Notes under the pieces: model-generated
What the model saw: only the letters and a program-made list of their open reading frames with translations
Database searches by the model: none
What the model was told of the DNA's origin: nothing
In this document: positions 1 to 10,626 of the stretch, piece by piece
Layout of the letters: each line of letters starts with the position of its first letter
How positions within the stretch are numbered: position 1 is the stretch's first letter
Origin: Candidatus Gastranaerophilales bacterium
GTDB lineage: Bacteria; Cyanobacteriota; Vampirovibrionia; Gastranaerophilales; Gastranaerophilaceae
Direction of reading: 5' to 3'
NCBI GenBank assembly: GCA_947626225.1
Contig: CANQRH010000002.1
Span: 186,001 to 250,000 of the forward strand
Length of the DNA: 64,000 nucleotides
Translations under genes and position numbers: made by a program

Positions 1-455
1 CAGTCTAATACGTTTAATTTCGCGGTTTTACTGCTTATTTTTGCCGTACTTGCAAACAAGCTGAACCTTTCGGACAGGATTGAAAGTTTAAGAACCGCCA
101 TAGCCAATACCGTAAACAACGCAAAAGCAGAGCAGACAAGTGCGGATAAACGATTAAAAGATGCAAAAAAATCCGTAAAAAATCTTTCGGAAGAACTCAA
201 TAAAAGGCACAACGATGCATTAACAAAAGCTCAAACATTAACGGATAAAATACTTCAAAACACGGATGAGCAGATAAAAATGCTTGATAAAAACTTCCGC
301 CGTTCCGTTGAAGCACAGGAAAAAACGGTATCCGCAAAGCTTAGTGACGAAACTTTTCAATCGGCTATTGAACTTGCAAAACAAAAAGTTATAAAAATGC
401 TTGAAGAAAATCCCGAACTGCACAACAAGTTTATAGATGAAAGTATAGGTGCATT

Positions 456-459
<4 letters not shown>
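1..459 (+). CDS. atpF: ATP synthase F0 subunit b (5' end outside window)
   Basis: Open from the first base in frame 1 and ending at TGA 457-459, so the N-terminus lies outside the window. The visible part starts with a hydrophobic stretch (VLLLIFAVLANKL), which is the end of the single membrane anchor, followed by about 120 residues of charged Ala/Lys/Glu-rich helix typical of the b-subunit stator stalk. The stop overlaps the atpH start (ATGA), the usual coupling in atp operons. Cyanobacteria carry two related stalk subunits, b and b', and with the start missing I cannot tell which this is. The operon context makes the family assignment firm. Confidence 0.9.
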
Positions 460-2493
<2,034 letters not shown>

Positions 2494-2496
2494 ATC

Positions 2497-3429
2497 ATGG
2501 CAAATTTAAAAGATATAAAAAACAGAATACAAAGCGTAAAAAGTACACAAAAAATTACACGTGCAATGAAAATGGTTGCGGCGGCAAAAGTAAAAAAAGC
2601 CGAAAATACCGTTAAAATGTCACGACCTTTTACACGTGAATTAAATTCAATGTTTAAAAAACTTCTTTCATCGGTCGGCACATACAGCTCTCACAGCCTC
2701 AAAATAAAAAGTGCAATAGACAATTATCCGGAACTTTTGCGGGTAAGCGAAATAAAATCCGTCGGTTTATTGGTTATAACTTCTAATAAAGGGCTTGCCG
2801 GGGCTTACAATGCAAATATAGTCAGAAAAACCGTTCAAATTGTCAATGAATATCAGGCAAAAGGTATTAAAACTCTCTTGTTTATAGTCGGACAAAAAGG
2901 TATTTCCGCATTAAAACGTAAATGTAAAGACTTAAACTGCGAAATCATAAAAACATATCTCAGCATAGCAAATGAACCCACAGGCGAGGGTGCAAAGCTT
3001 ATAATTGAAGATATGGCGGAATATTTCGTATCACACAAGATTGATAAGATTGAAGTTATTACAACACGTTTTAAAAATATGATGAGCTATTTCACGGAGA
3101 GCTGGGAAATTCTTCCTTTGAAAGGATTGAACGATGACTATGAAAGGCTTCATGACAATATTTTGGAACCGGTTATGGAATTTACGCCCGACATGCACCA
3201 CATATTGCAGAAAGTCGTACCTATGTATATGACAAACATTCTGTTTCAGTCGCTTTTGGAGGCACAGGCAAGTGAACTTGCCAGCCGAATGACGGCAATG
3301 TCGGCAGCTTCCAATAATGCGGAAAAGATGCTTTCGGAACTTTCCGTTCAATACAATAAGACAAGACAGTTTGCCATAACACAGGAAATTATTGAAGTCG
3401 TGTCAGGCGCAAATGCACAAATAAGCTAG
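2497..3429 (+). CDS. atpG: ATP synthase F1 subunit gamma
   Basis: A 310-residue gamma subunit, the rotating central shaft. The N-terminal helix has the family pattern MANLKDIKNRIQSVKSTQKI followed by TRAMKMVAAAKV, and the C-terminal helix contains LASRMTAMSAASNNAEKML with QEIIEVVSGANA at the end. The start is 3 bp after the atpA stop. The next gene, rlmH, is on the other strand, so the operon ends here. In cyanobacteria atpB(beta) and atpE(epsilon) lie in a separate operon, and this end matches that arrangement. Confidence 0.97.
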   Translation: MANLKDIKNRIQSVKSTQKITRAMKMVAAAKVKKAENTVKMSRPFTRELNSMFKKLLSSVGTYSSHSLKIKSAIDNYPELLRVSEIKSVGLLVITSNKGLAGAYNANIVRKTVQIVNEYQAKGIKTLLFIVGQKGISALKRKCKDLNCEIIKTYLSIANEPTGEGAKLIIEDMAEYFVSHKIDKIEVITTRFKNMMSYFTESWEILPLKGLNDDYERLHDNILEPVMEFTPDMHHILQKVVPMYMTNILFQSLLEAQASELASRMTAMSAASNNAEKMLSELSVQYNKTRQFAITQEIIEVVSGANAQIS

Positions 3430-3430
3430 T

Positions 3431-3901
3431 TTATTTGTGATATGTTTCATGTTTTATAATCTTAAATGCACGGTAAATTTGCTCAATAAGCATTAATCTT
3501 GCAAATTGATGCAAAAATGTCATTTTTGAAAAACTCAGCTTAAAATCCGCTCTTTCCGATACAACGGAAGATATTCCGCATGATGAGCCGATAACAAAAA
3601 CCAATTCCGAAATCCCGTCATTCGTAAGCATTTCGATTTTTTGCGCGAATTCCTCGGACGATAGAATTTTACCGCCTATTTCAAGCGTAATTACATAAGC
3701 CTGAGGTTTTATAAAAGACAGCACTTTATCGCCTTCCTCTTTCAAAGCCCTTTGAACAAGATGTTCGTCCTTAATTTCAACAGCCGGTAATTCTACGATT
3801 TCAACGGATGCATAAGGTGTCAAACGCTTCATAAACTCATCAATACCGTCTTTTAAATATTTTTCCTTCAGTTTTCCCGTTGCAATAATTTTTATATTCA
3901 T
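3431..3901 (-). CDS. rlmH: 23S rRNA pseudouridine-1915 N3-methyltransferase RlmH
   Basis: A 156-residue SPOUT methyltransferase that modifies pseudouridine 1915 in helix 69 of 23S rRNA using S-adenosylmethionine. The C-terminal signature is well preserved: LSFSKMTFLHQFARLMLIEQ followed by IYRAF and the terminal YHK. The glycine loop of the cofactor knot reads FVIGSSCGI where many homologues have IGG. The start overlaps the end of the upstream channel gene by 4 bp, suggesting co-transcription. It converges on atpG with only 1 bp between the stops. Confidence 0.95.
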   Translation of the reverse strand: MNIKIIATGKLKEKYLKDGIDEFMKRLTPYASVEIVELPAVEIKDEHLVQRALKEEGDKVLSFIKPQAYVITLEIGGKILSSEEFAQKIEMLTNDGISELVFVIGSSCGISSVVSERADFKLSFSKMTFLHQFARLMLIEQIYRAFKIIKHETYHK

Positions 3902-4749
3902 TGTTTTGCCGTATAAATTGTCGTTGACGGGAATGCAAATTCAATTCCTTCTTGTGTAAATCTTTGGAGAATTTCAAAGTAAATACTGCTTTTAATTTTT
4001 ACATAAGCATCATAAGCCTTTGTTTTTGCATAAGCCAAAAGCCTTATATTTATTGAGCTGTCCGCCAATTCGTCTATAAATACCGTCATATCCTTGTGCA
4101 TATCGGAGCGTTCCGACACCAATTCTTTTATGATATCCATGGCACGTTCAAGCTTTTCGGATTGGGTGGAGTAAGTAACCGTGAAAGTTAAATCAATTCT
4201 GCGTTTATTAGCTTCGGAAATATTGGCAATAACGCTGTCAGCCATTTTGTCATTGGGAATAGTAACCAAATAATTGTCCAGTGTCCTTATCTTTGTGGAA
4301 CGAAGATTTATATTTTCAACAGTTCCCTCGGTACCGTTAACTTTTATATAATCACCGATTTTATAGACTTTATCCGTTAAAATTGCAAAAGTTCCGAAAA
4401 TTGAAGCGATAGTTTGCTGTGCAGCAAACCCGACAGCCAAACCGGTAATTCCAAAACCCGCAATCAATGAAGTCAGGGAATATCCCTGACTTTGCAGAAA
4501 TGATGCCGCAATAACAAAAACAATTATAAATTTTATAATACGGTTGAGAATAATCAAAACATTATGCATAGGTGCTAAATTAGCATTATGGCGGAACTTC
4601 ATATAAAGTTTTTTCATAAAAATATCGGTGAGCTTGAACAGTACCGCAATAATTATGAAATTTATAATCACACCCAGCACAAGACTAAGCTTAAATGCCG
4701 AAAACACTTTATCAAACCTGTCTATATTTGAAAGTAATTGTTCTAACAT
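3898..4749 (-). CDS. Small-conductance mechanosensitive channel (MscS family)
   Basis: A 283-residue membrane protein with three N-terminal hydrophobic segments (about residues 20-40, 68-88 and 92-112) and a soluble C-terminal domain. The pore-lining helix is Gly/Ala-rich (LIAGFGITGLAVGFAAQQ), followed by the typical beta-domain stretch DYIKVNGTEGTVENINLRST and the motif VTIPNDKMADSVIANIS. MscS channels open under membrane tension and release osmolytes on hypo-osmotic shock. Length is close to E. coli MscS. It lies immediately upstream of rlmH with a 4-bp overlap. Confidence 0.93.
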   Translation of the reverse strand: MLEQLLSNIDRFDKVFSAFKLSLVLGVIINFIIIAVLFKLTDIFMKKLYMKFRHNANLAPMHNVLIILNRIIKFIIVFVIAASFLQSQGYSLTSLIAGFGITGLAVGFAAQQTIASIFGTFAILTDKVYKIGDYIKVNGTEGTVENINLRSTKIRTLDNYLVTIPNDKMADSVIANISEANKRRIDLTFTVTYSTQSEKLERAMDIIKELVSERSDMHKDMTVFIDELADSSINIRLLAYAKTKAYDAYVKIKSSIYFEILQRFTQEGIEFAFPSTTIYTAKQ

Positions 4750-4907
4750 ATGATAATCCTCTTAGCGGATTATATCACAATTATGCGGAAAAATACAAAT
4801 TATAATCAGCTGATATTGTTAATATATTTTTTTATGCACAACTGCTGTTACCAAATAACTTGCAGGGATAAAATTACGTGTTAATATAATTTCGGGAGAT
4901 GAAATTT

Positions 4908-5834
4908 ATGAATTATACTAAAGAAGATTACCTCAAAATGTATGATAAGCCTTTATCAGAGCTTATAGAAATATCAAGTAAAATTACTGCGGAAAATTTT
5001 GATAATACGGTTGAAGCCTGCAGTATTTTGAGCGCCAAAACCGGTGCTTGTCAGGAAAATTGCAAATACTGTTCGCAAAGCAGCCACAACCATGCAGAAA
5101 TCACATGTCATCCGCTTCTTGATGTCGAAACGGTTAAACAAGCCGCATTAAGCGCTAAAGAAAACGGTGCAACCCGTTTTTGTATAGTTACATCAGGCAG
5201 AGTACCGACTGACAAAGATTTTGAAAAAATTCTTGAAATGATTAAAGCCGTAGCATCAATAGACGGGCTTCACTGTTGTGCATCATTAGGTTTGCTTTCG
5301 GAAGAACAGGTTAAAAAAATAAAAGAAGCCGGAGTTGAAAGATATAATCACAATATCAATACTTCCGAAAATTATCACAAATTTATCTGTTCTACGCACA
5401 ATTTTTCAGACCGAGTAAACACCGTAAAAATGATTCAGAAATACGGAATGGAAGCATGCTGCGGAGTTATAATCGGCATGGGAGAGACAAGAGAAGACAG
5501 GATTGACATGGCTTTATCATTAAAAGAACTCAATCCTAAAACGGTTCCGATAAACTTTTTAAACCCGATTAAAGGAACTCCGCTTGAAGGTTATGAAGAT
5601 AAAATTGATGAAGAAGAAATACTCAAAACAATTTGTATTTTCAGAATAATATTACCAAAAGCACTTTTAAGATATGCCGGCGGAAGAACTACGCGTTTAA
5701 GCGAATATAACCAGAAATTAGGCATAAAAGCGGGAATAAATTCACTTCTTGTAGGAAATTATCTCACAACAACCGGTTCAAATTCCGAAGATGACAAGCA
5801 AATGCTGAAAGAATTAGATCTTGTAATGGGATAA
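4908..5834 (+). CDS. bioB: Biotin synthase
   Basis: A radical-SAM enzyme inserting sulfur into dethiobiotin. The CxxxCxxC cluster motif is at residues 48-55 (ACQENCKYC), and later conserved stretches are present (HNINTSENYH, ACCGVIIGMGE, INFLNPIKGTPLEG, and YAGGRTTRL with the arginine binding the [2Fe-2S] cluster). I chose ATG 4908 because GGGAG at 4894-4898 is correctly spaced from it. An in-frame ATG at 4899 abuts that site. No other biotin gene is in the window. A TATAAT-like element lies near 4882-4887. Confidence 0.96.
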   Translation: MNYTKEDYLKMYDKPLSELIEISSKITAENFDNTVEACSILSAKTGACQENCKYCSQSSHNHAEITCHPLLDVETVKQAALSAKENGATRFCIVTSGRVPTDKDFEKILEMIKAVASIDGLHCCASLGLLSEEQVKKIKEAGVERYNHNINTSENYHKFICSTHNFSDRVNTVKMIQKYGMEACCGVIIGMGETREDRIDMALSLKELNPKTVPINFLNPIKGTPLEGYEDKIDEEEILKTICIFRIILPKALLRYAGGRTTRLSEYNQKLGIKAGINSLLVGNYLTTTGSNSEDDKQMLKELDLVMG

Positions 5835-5860
5835 AAAATAATAATTTCTTTCAATCGAAT

Positions 5861-5952
5861 AACATGAGCAGCAGACAAGAGTGAGAGGCTGTCTTCCGCA
5901 AAAAAAATAAAGACCAATTTTCATTGATCTTTATGGAGCGGAAGACGAGACT
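5861..5952. repeat. Direct repeat carrying a tRNA-Gly 3' end and its terminator, copy 1
   Basis: About 92 bp nearly identical to 6237-6330, with only a handful of differences. On the minus strand it contains the last 19 bases of the tRNA-Gly gene at 6312-6387 including the CCA end (5934-5952), then the same rho-independent terminator hairpin (5901-5932), then the same downstream sequence. The rest of the tRNA is absent, so this is a truncated duplicate and not a tRNA gene. The arrangement resembles attachment-site duplication, but no integrase is nearby. Confidence 0.85.
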
Positions 5953-5958
5953 TGTCTT

Positions 5959-6069
5959 GGATTTGCTCCGTGCTCACAATATTTCGCAATCGCGGCATAG
6001 CCGCTGTATGCTCACTTTGTTCGCTATCCGGATTTGCTCACTTTGTTCGCTCCATCCGTCCGCAAATCC
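5959..6069 (-). repeat. Dispersed repeat related to 55495-55597
   Basis: Read on the minus strand, this stretch shares ordered blocks with 55495-55597 on the plus strand: GATTTGCGGACG, then TCCGGATAGCGAACA, then GTGAGCACGGAGCAAATC at the end. The middle parts differ. Both copies lie just downstream of a tRNA gene. No reading frame is conserved between them, so it appears to be a non-coding repeat family associated with tRNA loci. Confidence 0.65.
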
Positions 6070-6111
6070 GCCGAACTCAAAAAGAAGTTCTCGCCTCTAT
6101 AATCAGCCAAT

Positions 6112-6140
6112 AAAAAAGAGCCACTATGTGACTCTTTTTT
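6112..6140. terminator. Bidirectional terminator-like hairpin
   Basis: AAAAAAGAG and CTCTTTTTT flank a short CAC-TAT-GTG loop stem, with one mismatch. On the minus strand it sits directly after another tRNA-Gly-like end fragment (6145-6161), so it looks like a second tRNA-end-plus-terminator unit with a different hairpin. Confidence 0.6.
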
Positions 6141-6144
6141 ATTA

Positions 6145-6161
6145 GCGGAAGACGAGACTCG
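6145..6161 (-). pseudogene. Fragment of tRNA-Gly 3' end
   Basis: Seventeen bases identical to the T-arm/acceptor end of the intact tRNA-Gly gene (its positions 6316-6332), without the encoded CCA. The sequence on its 5' side does not continue the tRNA. With the copy at 5934-5952 this makes two partial duplicates of the same tRNA end within 380 bp. Confidence 0.65.
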
Positions 6162-6236
6162 CTTGCATCGTAGGCGAGCAACACGAGCCGTACGAGGCAG
6201 GATACCCGGATGGGCAGAACTCCGTTTGCTGCGAAC

Positions 6237-6330
6237 AACATGAGCAGCAAACAAGAGTGAGAGGCTGTCTTCCGTGAAAAAAAAATAAAGACCAATTTTC
6301 ATTGATCTTTATGGAGCGGAAGACGAGACT
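6237..6330. repeat. Direct repeat carrying the tRNA-Gly 3' end and its terminator, copy 2 (intact tRNA)
   Basis: Partner of 5861-5952. Here the repeat continues into the complete tRNA-Gly gene on the minus strand, so this is the parental copy. The two copies bracket 5953-6236, which holds a dispersed repeat, a hairpin and a further tRNA-end fragment but no credible gene. Confidence 0.85.
6277..6310 (-). terminator. Terminator of tRNA-Gly
   Basis: On the minus strand a 10-bp stem (AAAGATCAAT pairing with ATTGGTCTTT, one G-T pair) with a GAAA loop, followed by a run of T. It begins 1 base after the tRNA CCA end. Confidence 0.8.
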
Positions 6331-6387
6331 CGAACTCGCAACAACCTGCTTGGAAGGCAGGGACTCTAGCCATTGAGTTACTTCCGC
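6312..6387 (-). tRNA. tRNA-Gly (anticodon TCC)
   Basis: A 76-base cloverleaf on the minus strand: acceptor GCGGAAG pairing with CTTCCGC, D-arm ACTC/GAGT, anticodon stem CCTGC/GCAGG with loop CTTCCAA (anticodon TCC, reads GGA), and T-arm GCGAG-TTCGAGT-CTCGT. The CCA end is encoded. Its 3' part is duplicated twice further downstream. Confidence 0.95.
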
Positions 6388-6395
6388 ATATTTCC

Positions 6396-6423
6396 AATAT
6401 AATATAAAAAATTTTTTTTGCAA
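6396..6423 (-). promoter_or_regulatory. Probable promoter of tRNA-Gly
   Basis: On the minus strand TTGCAA (6418-6423) and TATATT (6396-6401) are separated by 16 bases. The -10 element ends 9 bases before the tRNA 5' end, as expected for a stable RNA gene. Confidence 0.55.
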
Positions 6424-6530
6424 GTACATCAAGTAATACTTTAGTATTAATTACAAATAATGATAGTGTAAATAAAAAAGCTATTCTGCGGAAGGGTGAA
6501 AACATATAAAAAATAGTTTATCATAATAAT

Positions 6531-6676
6531 GTAAGCTTGTTGTATCCGAGCACTTTTTCGGGGTTGCGATAAGATTTTTTCTTTATCCGGTTCGGTTTAA
6601 AATATGGCAAGCTTATCTCAAAAGCTAAATTTTTTCATACTAAATCATATACGCCTGCCTTTCGGCAGGCTCTTTA
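6531..6676 (+). ncRNA. Candidate structured RNA or leader ending in a terminator
   Basis: No reading frame is evident here. TAAGCTTG (6532-6539) pairs with CAAGCTTA (6608-6615), enclosing CCGA/TCGG and GATAAG/CTTTATC helices, which gives a long rod. A strong terminator follows at 6653-6676. The unit ends about 45 bp before the parvulin start. A rod with internal loops of about 150 bases would suit a 6S-like RNA or an attenuating leader for the parvulin gene. I see no conserved SRP RNA, tmRNA or RNase P motif. Identity is unresolved. Confidence 0.4.
6653..6676 (+). terminator. Rho-independent terminator upstream of the parvulin gene
   Basis: GCCTGCC (6653-6659), loop TTTC, GGCAGGC (6664-6670), then TCTTTATTT. 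A strong 7-bp GC-rich stem on the plus strand. Confidence 0.75.
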
Positions 6677-6719
6677 TTTGCATAAAATTTCATGTTATAT
6701 TGAGTAAGGAGAAAATATT

Positions 6720-7007
6720 ATGACAACAGAAATTAAAGCAAGCCATATTTTGGTAAAAACCGAAGAAGAAGCAAACAAGCTTCTTGAAGAAATTAACGCA
6801 GGCAAATCATTTGAATATCTTGCCCGAGAAGAATCTTTATGTCCGTCTGGTAAAACAGGCGGTGATCTGGGATTTTTCGGACGCGGTATGATGGTTAAGC
6901 CGTTTGAAGATGCCGCATTCGCTCTCAAAGAAATCGGCGAAGTTTCAAAACCTGTTCAAACTCAATTCGGGTGGCATCTTATAAAGCTTACGGGTAAAAA
7001 TGATTAG
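6720..7007 (+). CDS. Parvulin-type peptidyl-prolyl isomerase (PpiC-like)
   Basis: A 95-residue single-domain rotamase without a signal peptide, hence cytoplasmic. Hallmarks are [12 protein letters not shown] at the start, [21 protein letters not shown] in the middle and [11 protein letters not shown] near the end. Size matches E. coli PpiC (93 residues). Ribosome-binding site AAGGAG lies at about 6706-6711. It overlaps the following peptidase gene by 8 bp, so the two are probably co-expressed and may both act on proline-containing peptides. Confidence 0.93.
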   Translation: MTTEIKASHILVKTEEEANKLLEEINAGKSFEYLAREESLCPSGKTGGDLGFFGRGMMVKPFEDAAFALKEIGEVSKPVQTQFGWHLIKLTGKND

Positions 7008-8493
7008 AAAGTTTATGAAAGAGCAGGGAGTTAATTTCCTGCTCGTAAATTCAACAAACGAATACTTAGACGAATACAGCGAACTAAGAGAAAATTCCCG
7101 ATATAAGCTTACGGGGTTTTCCGGTTCTTCCGGTGATGCTCTTGTAACCCCTGACAGTATTTATCTTTTTGTTGACGGCAGATACCATATTCAGGCCGAT
7201 TTGGAAGTCAATCACGATGTTGTAACAGTCGTAAAACTTCAAACCGGTCAAAGTTTTCTTGATGAAATGATTAAATTAGTACCAAAAAATGAAACTCTTG
7301 GTCTGTTTTCAAAGAAAAATCCCCAAAAACGAGTTGAATATATCGAAAAAAGCTTAAAAATAAAGCTTATAGATAACGATCCTTTTGATGAAAAAATTGA
7401 ATATGACAGTTCAAATATTGTTAATGTCGATGGTATTTCTCCGGATGAGAAGATAAAAAATATCAAAAAAACAATACTTGTTACATCCGATGAAGAAGTT
7501 TCTTATCTTTTTAATTTGCGGGATTTTTCAAAAAACTATTCAAGTAAAGTGAATGCAAAAGCTGTCATCAGCAACGGAAAAGCCGAAATTATAAAAGATT
7601 TGCAATCCTTTATAAAAACATGTAATGAAGATATTTATGCGGACAAATCTTCAATAAATGCATACGACTATAAATTAGTCGGAGAAAAGGCAAAAAACCT
7701 TGACCAAAATCCGATAAAATTAATGAAATCAATAAAAACGGATGCGGAAATCGAACATTACAAAGAAGCTTTTTCAAAGACCGATAAAGCCTTGAAAGCT
7801 GTCAGAGATTATATTTACACAACAGATAACATATCGGAATACGATATTGCGCAAAAGCTGGAATATGAATTCAGGCGTTACGGTGCTAAAAATCTGAGTT
7901 TTAAATCAATTGTCGCAAAAGACAAAAATTCCGCTCTTGCCCATTATTCCAAGTGTTCAGAAAATGAAATAATCAAAGACGGCAGTCTAGTTTTGATTGA
8001 CTGCGGCGCATATTACGAGCAGGGGCTAGCTACTGATATTACAAGAGTTTTTGTAAAAGGAGAACCTTCAAAACTTCACAGACAAGTTTATACTATCGTT
8101 TTAAAAATGTTTTTAAACGCATATAATTCCGAAGAAAAAATCGGATATGATATAGATTCGCTTGCAAGAAAGATTTATGAAGAAAACCGTATTGAAGGAT
8201 TTGAATTTAACCACGGATTAGGACACGGAATAGGTATTAACGTTCATGAATACCCGCCGAATTTGAGCAAAAATGAAATCGCCAAAGTAAAAATTCAGGA
8301 TGGCATGTGCTTTACAATAGAACCCGGACTTTATAATGAAAATCATTTCGGTGTAAGACTTGAAAACTCATGCTATATGAAAGATAATAAAATACATTCT
8401 TTTGTTAAAATGAATTATGAGAAAAAACTCATTGATTATTCTCTGCTGAATAAACAGGAAAAAGAATGGCTAAATGAATTTGAGGTTTTATAG
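7000..8493 (+). CDS. Xaa-Pro aminopeptidase (M24B family)
   Basis: A 497-residue metallopeptidase removing N-terminal residues before proline. The C-terminal pita-bread domain has the expected metal ligands: Asp in [20 protein letters not shown] (two Asp), His in [12 protein letters not shown], Glu in TIEPGLY and Glu in [10 protein letters not shown]. The N-terminal ~230 residues look like creatinase-type domains, starting with the substrate-side stretch [14 protein letters not shown]. It is longer than PepQ-type enzymes (~360 residues) and shorter than eukaryotic aminopeptidase P (~620). It overlaps ppiC by 8 bp and is followed immediately by the SpoU gene. Confidence 0.9.
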   Translation: MIRKFMKEQGVNFLLVNSTNEYLDEYSELRENSRYKLTGFSGSSGDALVTPDSIYLFVDGRYHIQADLEVNHDVVTVVKLQTGQSFLDEMIKLVPKNETLGLFSKKNPQKRVEYIEKSLKIKLIDNDPFDEKIEYDSSNIVNVDGISPDEKIKNIKKTILVTSDEEVSYLFNLRDFSKNYSSKVNAKAVISNGKAEIIKDLQSFIKTCNEDIYADKSSINAYDYKLVGEKAKNLDQNPIKLMKSIKTDAEIEHYKEAFSKTDKALKAVRDYIYTTDNISEYDIAQKLEYEFRRYGAKNLSFKSIVAKDKNSALAHYSKCSENEIIKDGSLVLIDCGAYYEQGLATDITRVFVKGEPSKLHRQVYTIVLKMFLNAYNSEEKIGYDIDSLARKIYEENRIEGFEFNHGLGHGIGINVHEYPPNLSKNEIAKVKIQDGMCFTIEPGLYNENHFGVRLENSCYMKDNKIHSFVKMNYEKKLIDYSLLNKQEKEWLNEFEVL

Positions 8494-9240
8494 ATGGAAA
8501 TAACAAGCGTAAATAACGAACTTGTAAAAGAAACCGTAAAACTTCAGCAAAAAAAATATCGTACCGAAAAATTTTTGCTTGAAGGTGAAAAGTGTGTGAA
8601 AGAAGCTTATGATGCGGGGATTGAAATTGTTTACGCTTTTGTTTTGAAGGGGAAAAGCGAAAAATATTCATATCTGGGTAATAAAATAATTTTGACAACC
8701 GAACCCGTATTAAAAAAGATATCCACAACCGATACTCCGCCTGAAATTACGGCTGTCGGAGTTAAAAAAGATTTTACCGTGAAAGATTTGAGTAACGCTA
8801 AAAAAGTTGTACTACTTGAAAATATCAAGGATTTAGGAAACCTCGGTACAATTTTGCGTACGGCATCAGCTTTTAATTCCGACGGAATAATTTTATACGG
8901 AAAGGAGTGTGCCGACATTTATAATCCCAAATGTGTCAGAGCATCCGTCGGAAATTTATGGAAAATTCCGGTAGTTTATATTGATAAATTTGAAGATTTA
9001 CAAAAGAACTTTTCAAGCTTTGAACGTATAGCAACTTTACCGCTTGCAAAAACTAATTTGAGTGATTTGAAAAAAGGAGTAAAACCGCAGCTTGTAATGT
9101 TCGGTTCGGAAGCGGACGGATTATCCGGGGAACTTGTTAATTTTTCCGCAAAACAAGTGAAAATAGAAATGCCGGGTAATGTTGAATCTTTGAATTTGTC
9201 GGTATCAACAGCTATTGTATTGTACAAATTATTTTTATAG
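8494..9240 (+). CDS. SpoU/TrmH-family RNA 2'-O-methyltransferase
   Basis: A 248-residue protein with an N-terminal substrate-binding domain (KYRTEKFLLEGEKCVKEA) and a SPOUT catalytic domain carrying the three family motifs: ENIKDLGNLGTILRTASAF, VMFGSEADGLS and LNLSVSTAIVLYKL. It methylates ribose 2'-OH in rRNA or tRNA. The exact target (RlmB-like is most similar in layout) cannot be set from sequence alone. It starts at the base after the M24 peptidase stop. Confidence 0.9.
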   Translation: MEITSVNNELVKETVKLQQKKYRTEKFLLEGEKCVKEAYDAGIEIVYAFVLKGKSEKYSYLGNKIILTTEPVLKKISTTDTPPEITAVGVKKDFTVKDLSNAKKVVLLENIKDLGNLGTILRTASAFNSDGIILYGKECADIYNPKCVRASVGNLWKIPVVYIDKFEDLQKNFSSFERIATLPLAKTNLSDLKKGVKPQLVMFGSEADGLSGELVNFSAKQVKIEMPGNVESLNLSVSTAIVLYKLFL

Positions 9241-9252
9241 TAAAATGTGTCT

Positions 9253-10626
9253 ATGGATGAAAAAGAAATTTGGAGTAAAGCCAAAGAGGAGTTAGCACAA
9301 ACGGTTCCCACCTACAAAATGTGGATAGAACCGCTGGAAGCCGTATCTTTTGACGGAAATATTCTGACGCTTATAACCGCGCACGCCCTAGCTCCGCAAG
9401 CCATCAAATCCCAGCACAACACCAAGATATTAGAAGCGTTAAAACATTCCGCGGGACAAGACATAAGCTATAATATAATTTTTGACGAAGAATTTGCCGA
9501 ACGATACCGCCGTGAAAAGAAAAAAGAACTCCAAAAAACAAAAAACACCGATAATAGCGATAAAATGCTTGATAATCTCGCCCAAATGCAATCCTCGGCA
9601 AATTTGAATTTAAAATATAAATTTTCAAACTTTGTTGTGGGTGAGAACAATCGTTTTGCACACGCCGCAGCACTCGCCGTGGCACAAAGTCCCGCAAAAA
9701 AATACAACCCTTTATTTATATACGGTGCTTCAGGGCTTGGCAAAACTCACCTTATGCAAGCTATCGGGCATTATATTGTATTTAATAAACCAAAATTGAA
9801 AGTTAAGTACATAAAAACTGAAGAATATTACAACGAATATATAAAAAATCTTCAAACCGGCGGCAATGATAAAACTAACAGAATGGATAAATTCCGTCAA
9901 AAATACCGCAATGTTGATGTACTTTTAATTGACGATATTCAATTCATAGAAAGCAAAACCAGAACAATGGAAGAAATTTTCCATACGTTTGACAGCCTGC
10001 ATAATAACAACAAACAGATTGTAATAACATCAGACAGACTGCCAAAAGATATTCCGACACTTCCTGACAGATTGAGAACGCGTTTTGAAATGGGGCTTAT
10101 GGTGGATATAATGCCTCCGGAATTTGAAACCAGAGTTGCTATTTTGAAAAATCTTGCACAAAATGCAAATGTAAAGACCGATCAAGATGTGCTTGAATAT
10201 ATTGCGGAAAATTTTATTAACAACGTAAGAGAACTTGAAGGCGCTTTCAACAAAGTCAGTGCTTACGCGGACATTGAAAAATCGGATTTAACATTGGCTT
10301 TTGCAAAACGTGTACTTAACTGTGAATCCCGCAAAAGTGAAATCTCCATAGAAGATGTAGCAAAATCCGCGGGAGAATATTTCGGAGTAACCGTAAATGA
10401 TTTTAAAAGCTCGGCAAGAAATCAAAGAGTATCTTCAGCACGCCATATTGCGGTTTACCTTTCAAGAGAGATTACGGGCAGAAGCTTTGAATCCATAGCG
10501 GAATACTTTAATAAAAAACATACAACAATGCTTTATTCATATGACAAAATTAAAAATGATTTGAAGGTAAACAAAAAACTTGAAAACACCGTAAGCGAAA
10601 TAAAAAGGATGATTAACCATGTATGA
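9253..10626 (+). CDS. dnaA: Chromosomal replication initiator protein DnaA
   Basis: About 457 residues, normal for DnaA, with all four domains: N-terminal oligomerisation domain (YKMWIEPLEAVSF), a short linker rich in Lys/Gln, an AAA+ domain with Walker A GASGLGKT (about 158-165) and Walker B VLLIDDIQF, and the C-terminal DNA-binding domain with signature SSARHIAVYLSREITGRSFE and HTTMLYSYDKI. I use ATG 9253; an in-frame GTG at 9247 is the alternative, and neither has a clear ribosome-binding site. It is followed by overlapping ruvA, not dnaN. No DnaA-box cluster is visible around it, so this does not look like oriC. Confidence 0.96.
   Translation: MDEKEIWSKAKEELAQTVPTYKMWIEPLEAVSFDGNILTLITAHALAPQAIKSQHNTKILEALKHSAGQDISYNIIFDEEFAERYRREKKKELQKTKNTDNSDKMLDNLAQMQSSANLNLKYKFSNFVVGENNRFAHAAALAVAQSPAKKYNPLFIYGASGLGKTHLMQAIGHYIVFNKPKLKVKYIKTEEYYNEYIKNLQTGGNDKTNRMDKFRQKYRNVDVLLIDDIQFIESKTRTMEEIFHTFDSLHNNNKQIVITSDRLPKDIPTLPDRLRTRFEMGLMVDIMPPEFETRVAILKNLAQNANVKTDQDVLEYIAENFINNVRELEGAFNKVSAYADIEKSDLTLAFAKRVLNCESRKSEISIEDVAKSAGEYFGVTVNDFKSSARNQRVSSARHIAVYLSREITGRSFESIAEYFNKKHTTMLYSYDKIKNDLKVNKKLENTVSEIKRMINHV

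Noticed and set aside
5861-6387. Prophage or integrative element at tRNA-Gly
   Set aside because: Attachment-like repeats exist, but the 284 bp between them contain no integrase or other gene.
6024-6432. Overlapping minus-strand open frames of 70-96 codons
   Set aside because: They run through the tRNA-Gly gene, its duplicated ends and the repeats, with no ribosome-binding site or plausible protein character.
6531-6676. SRP RNA, tmRNA or RNase P RNA
   Set aside because: The conserved GGAAG/GCAGC loop motifs of SRP RNA, the tmRNA ends and the RNase P core motif are absent.
9000-9260. Replication origin next to dnaA
   Set aside because: There is no intergenic region before dnaA and only a single sequence near 8710 resembles a DnaA box.
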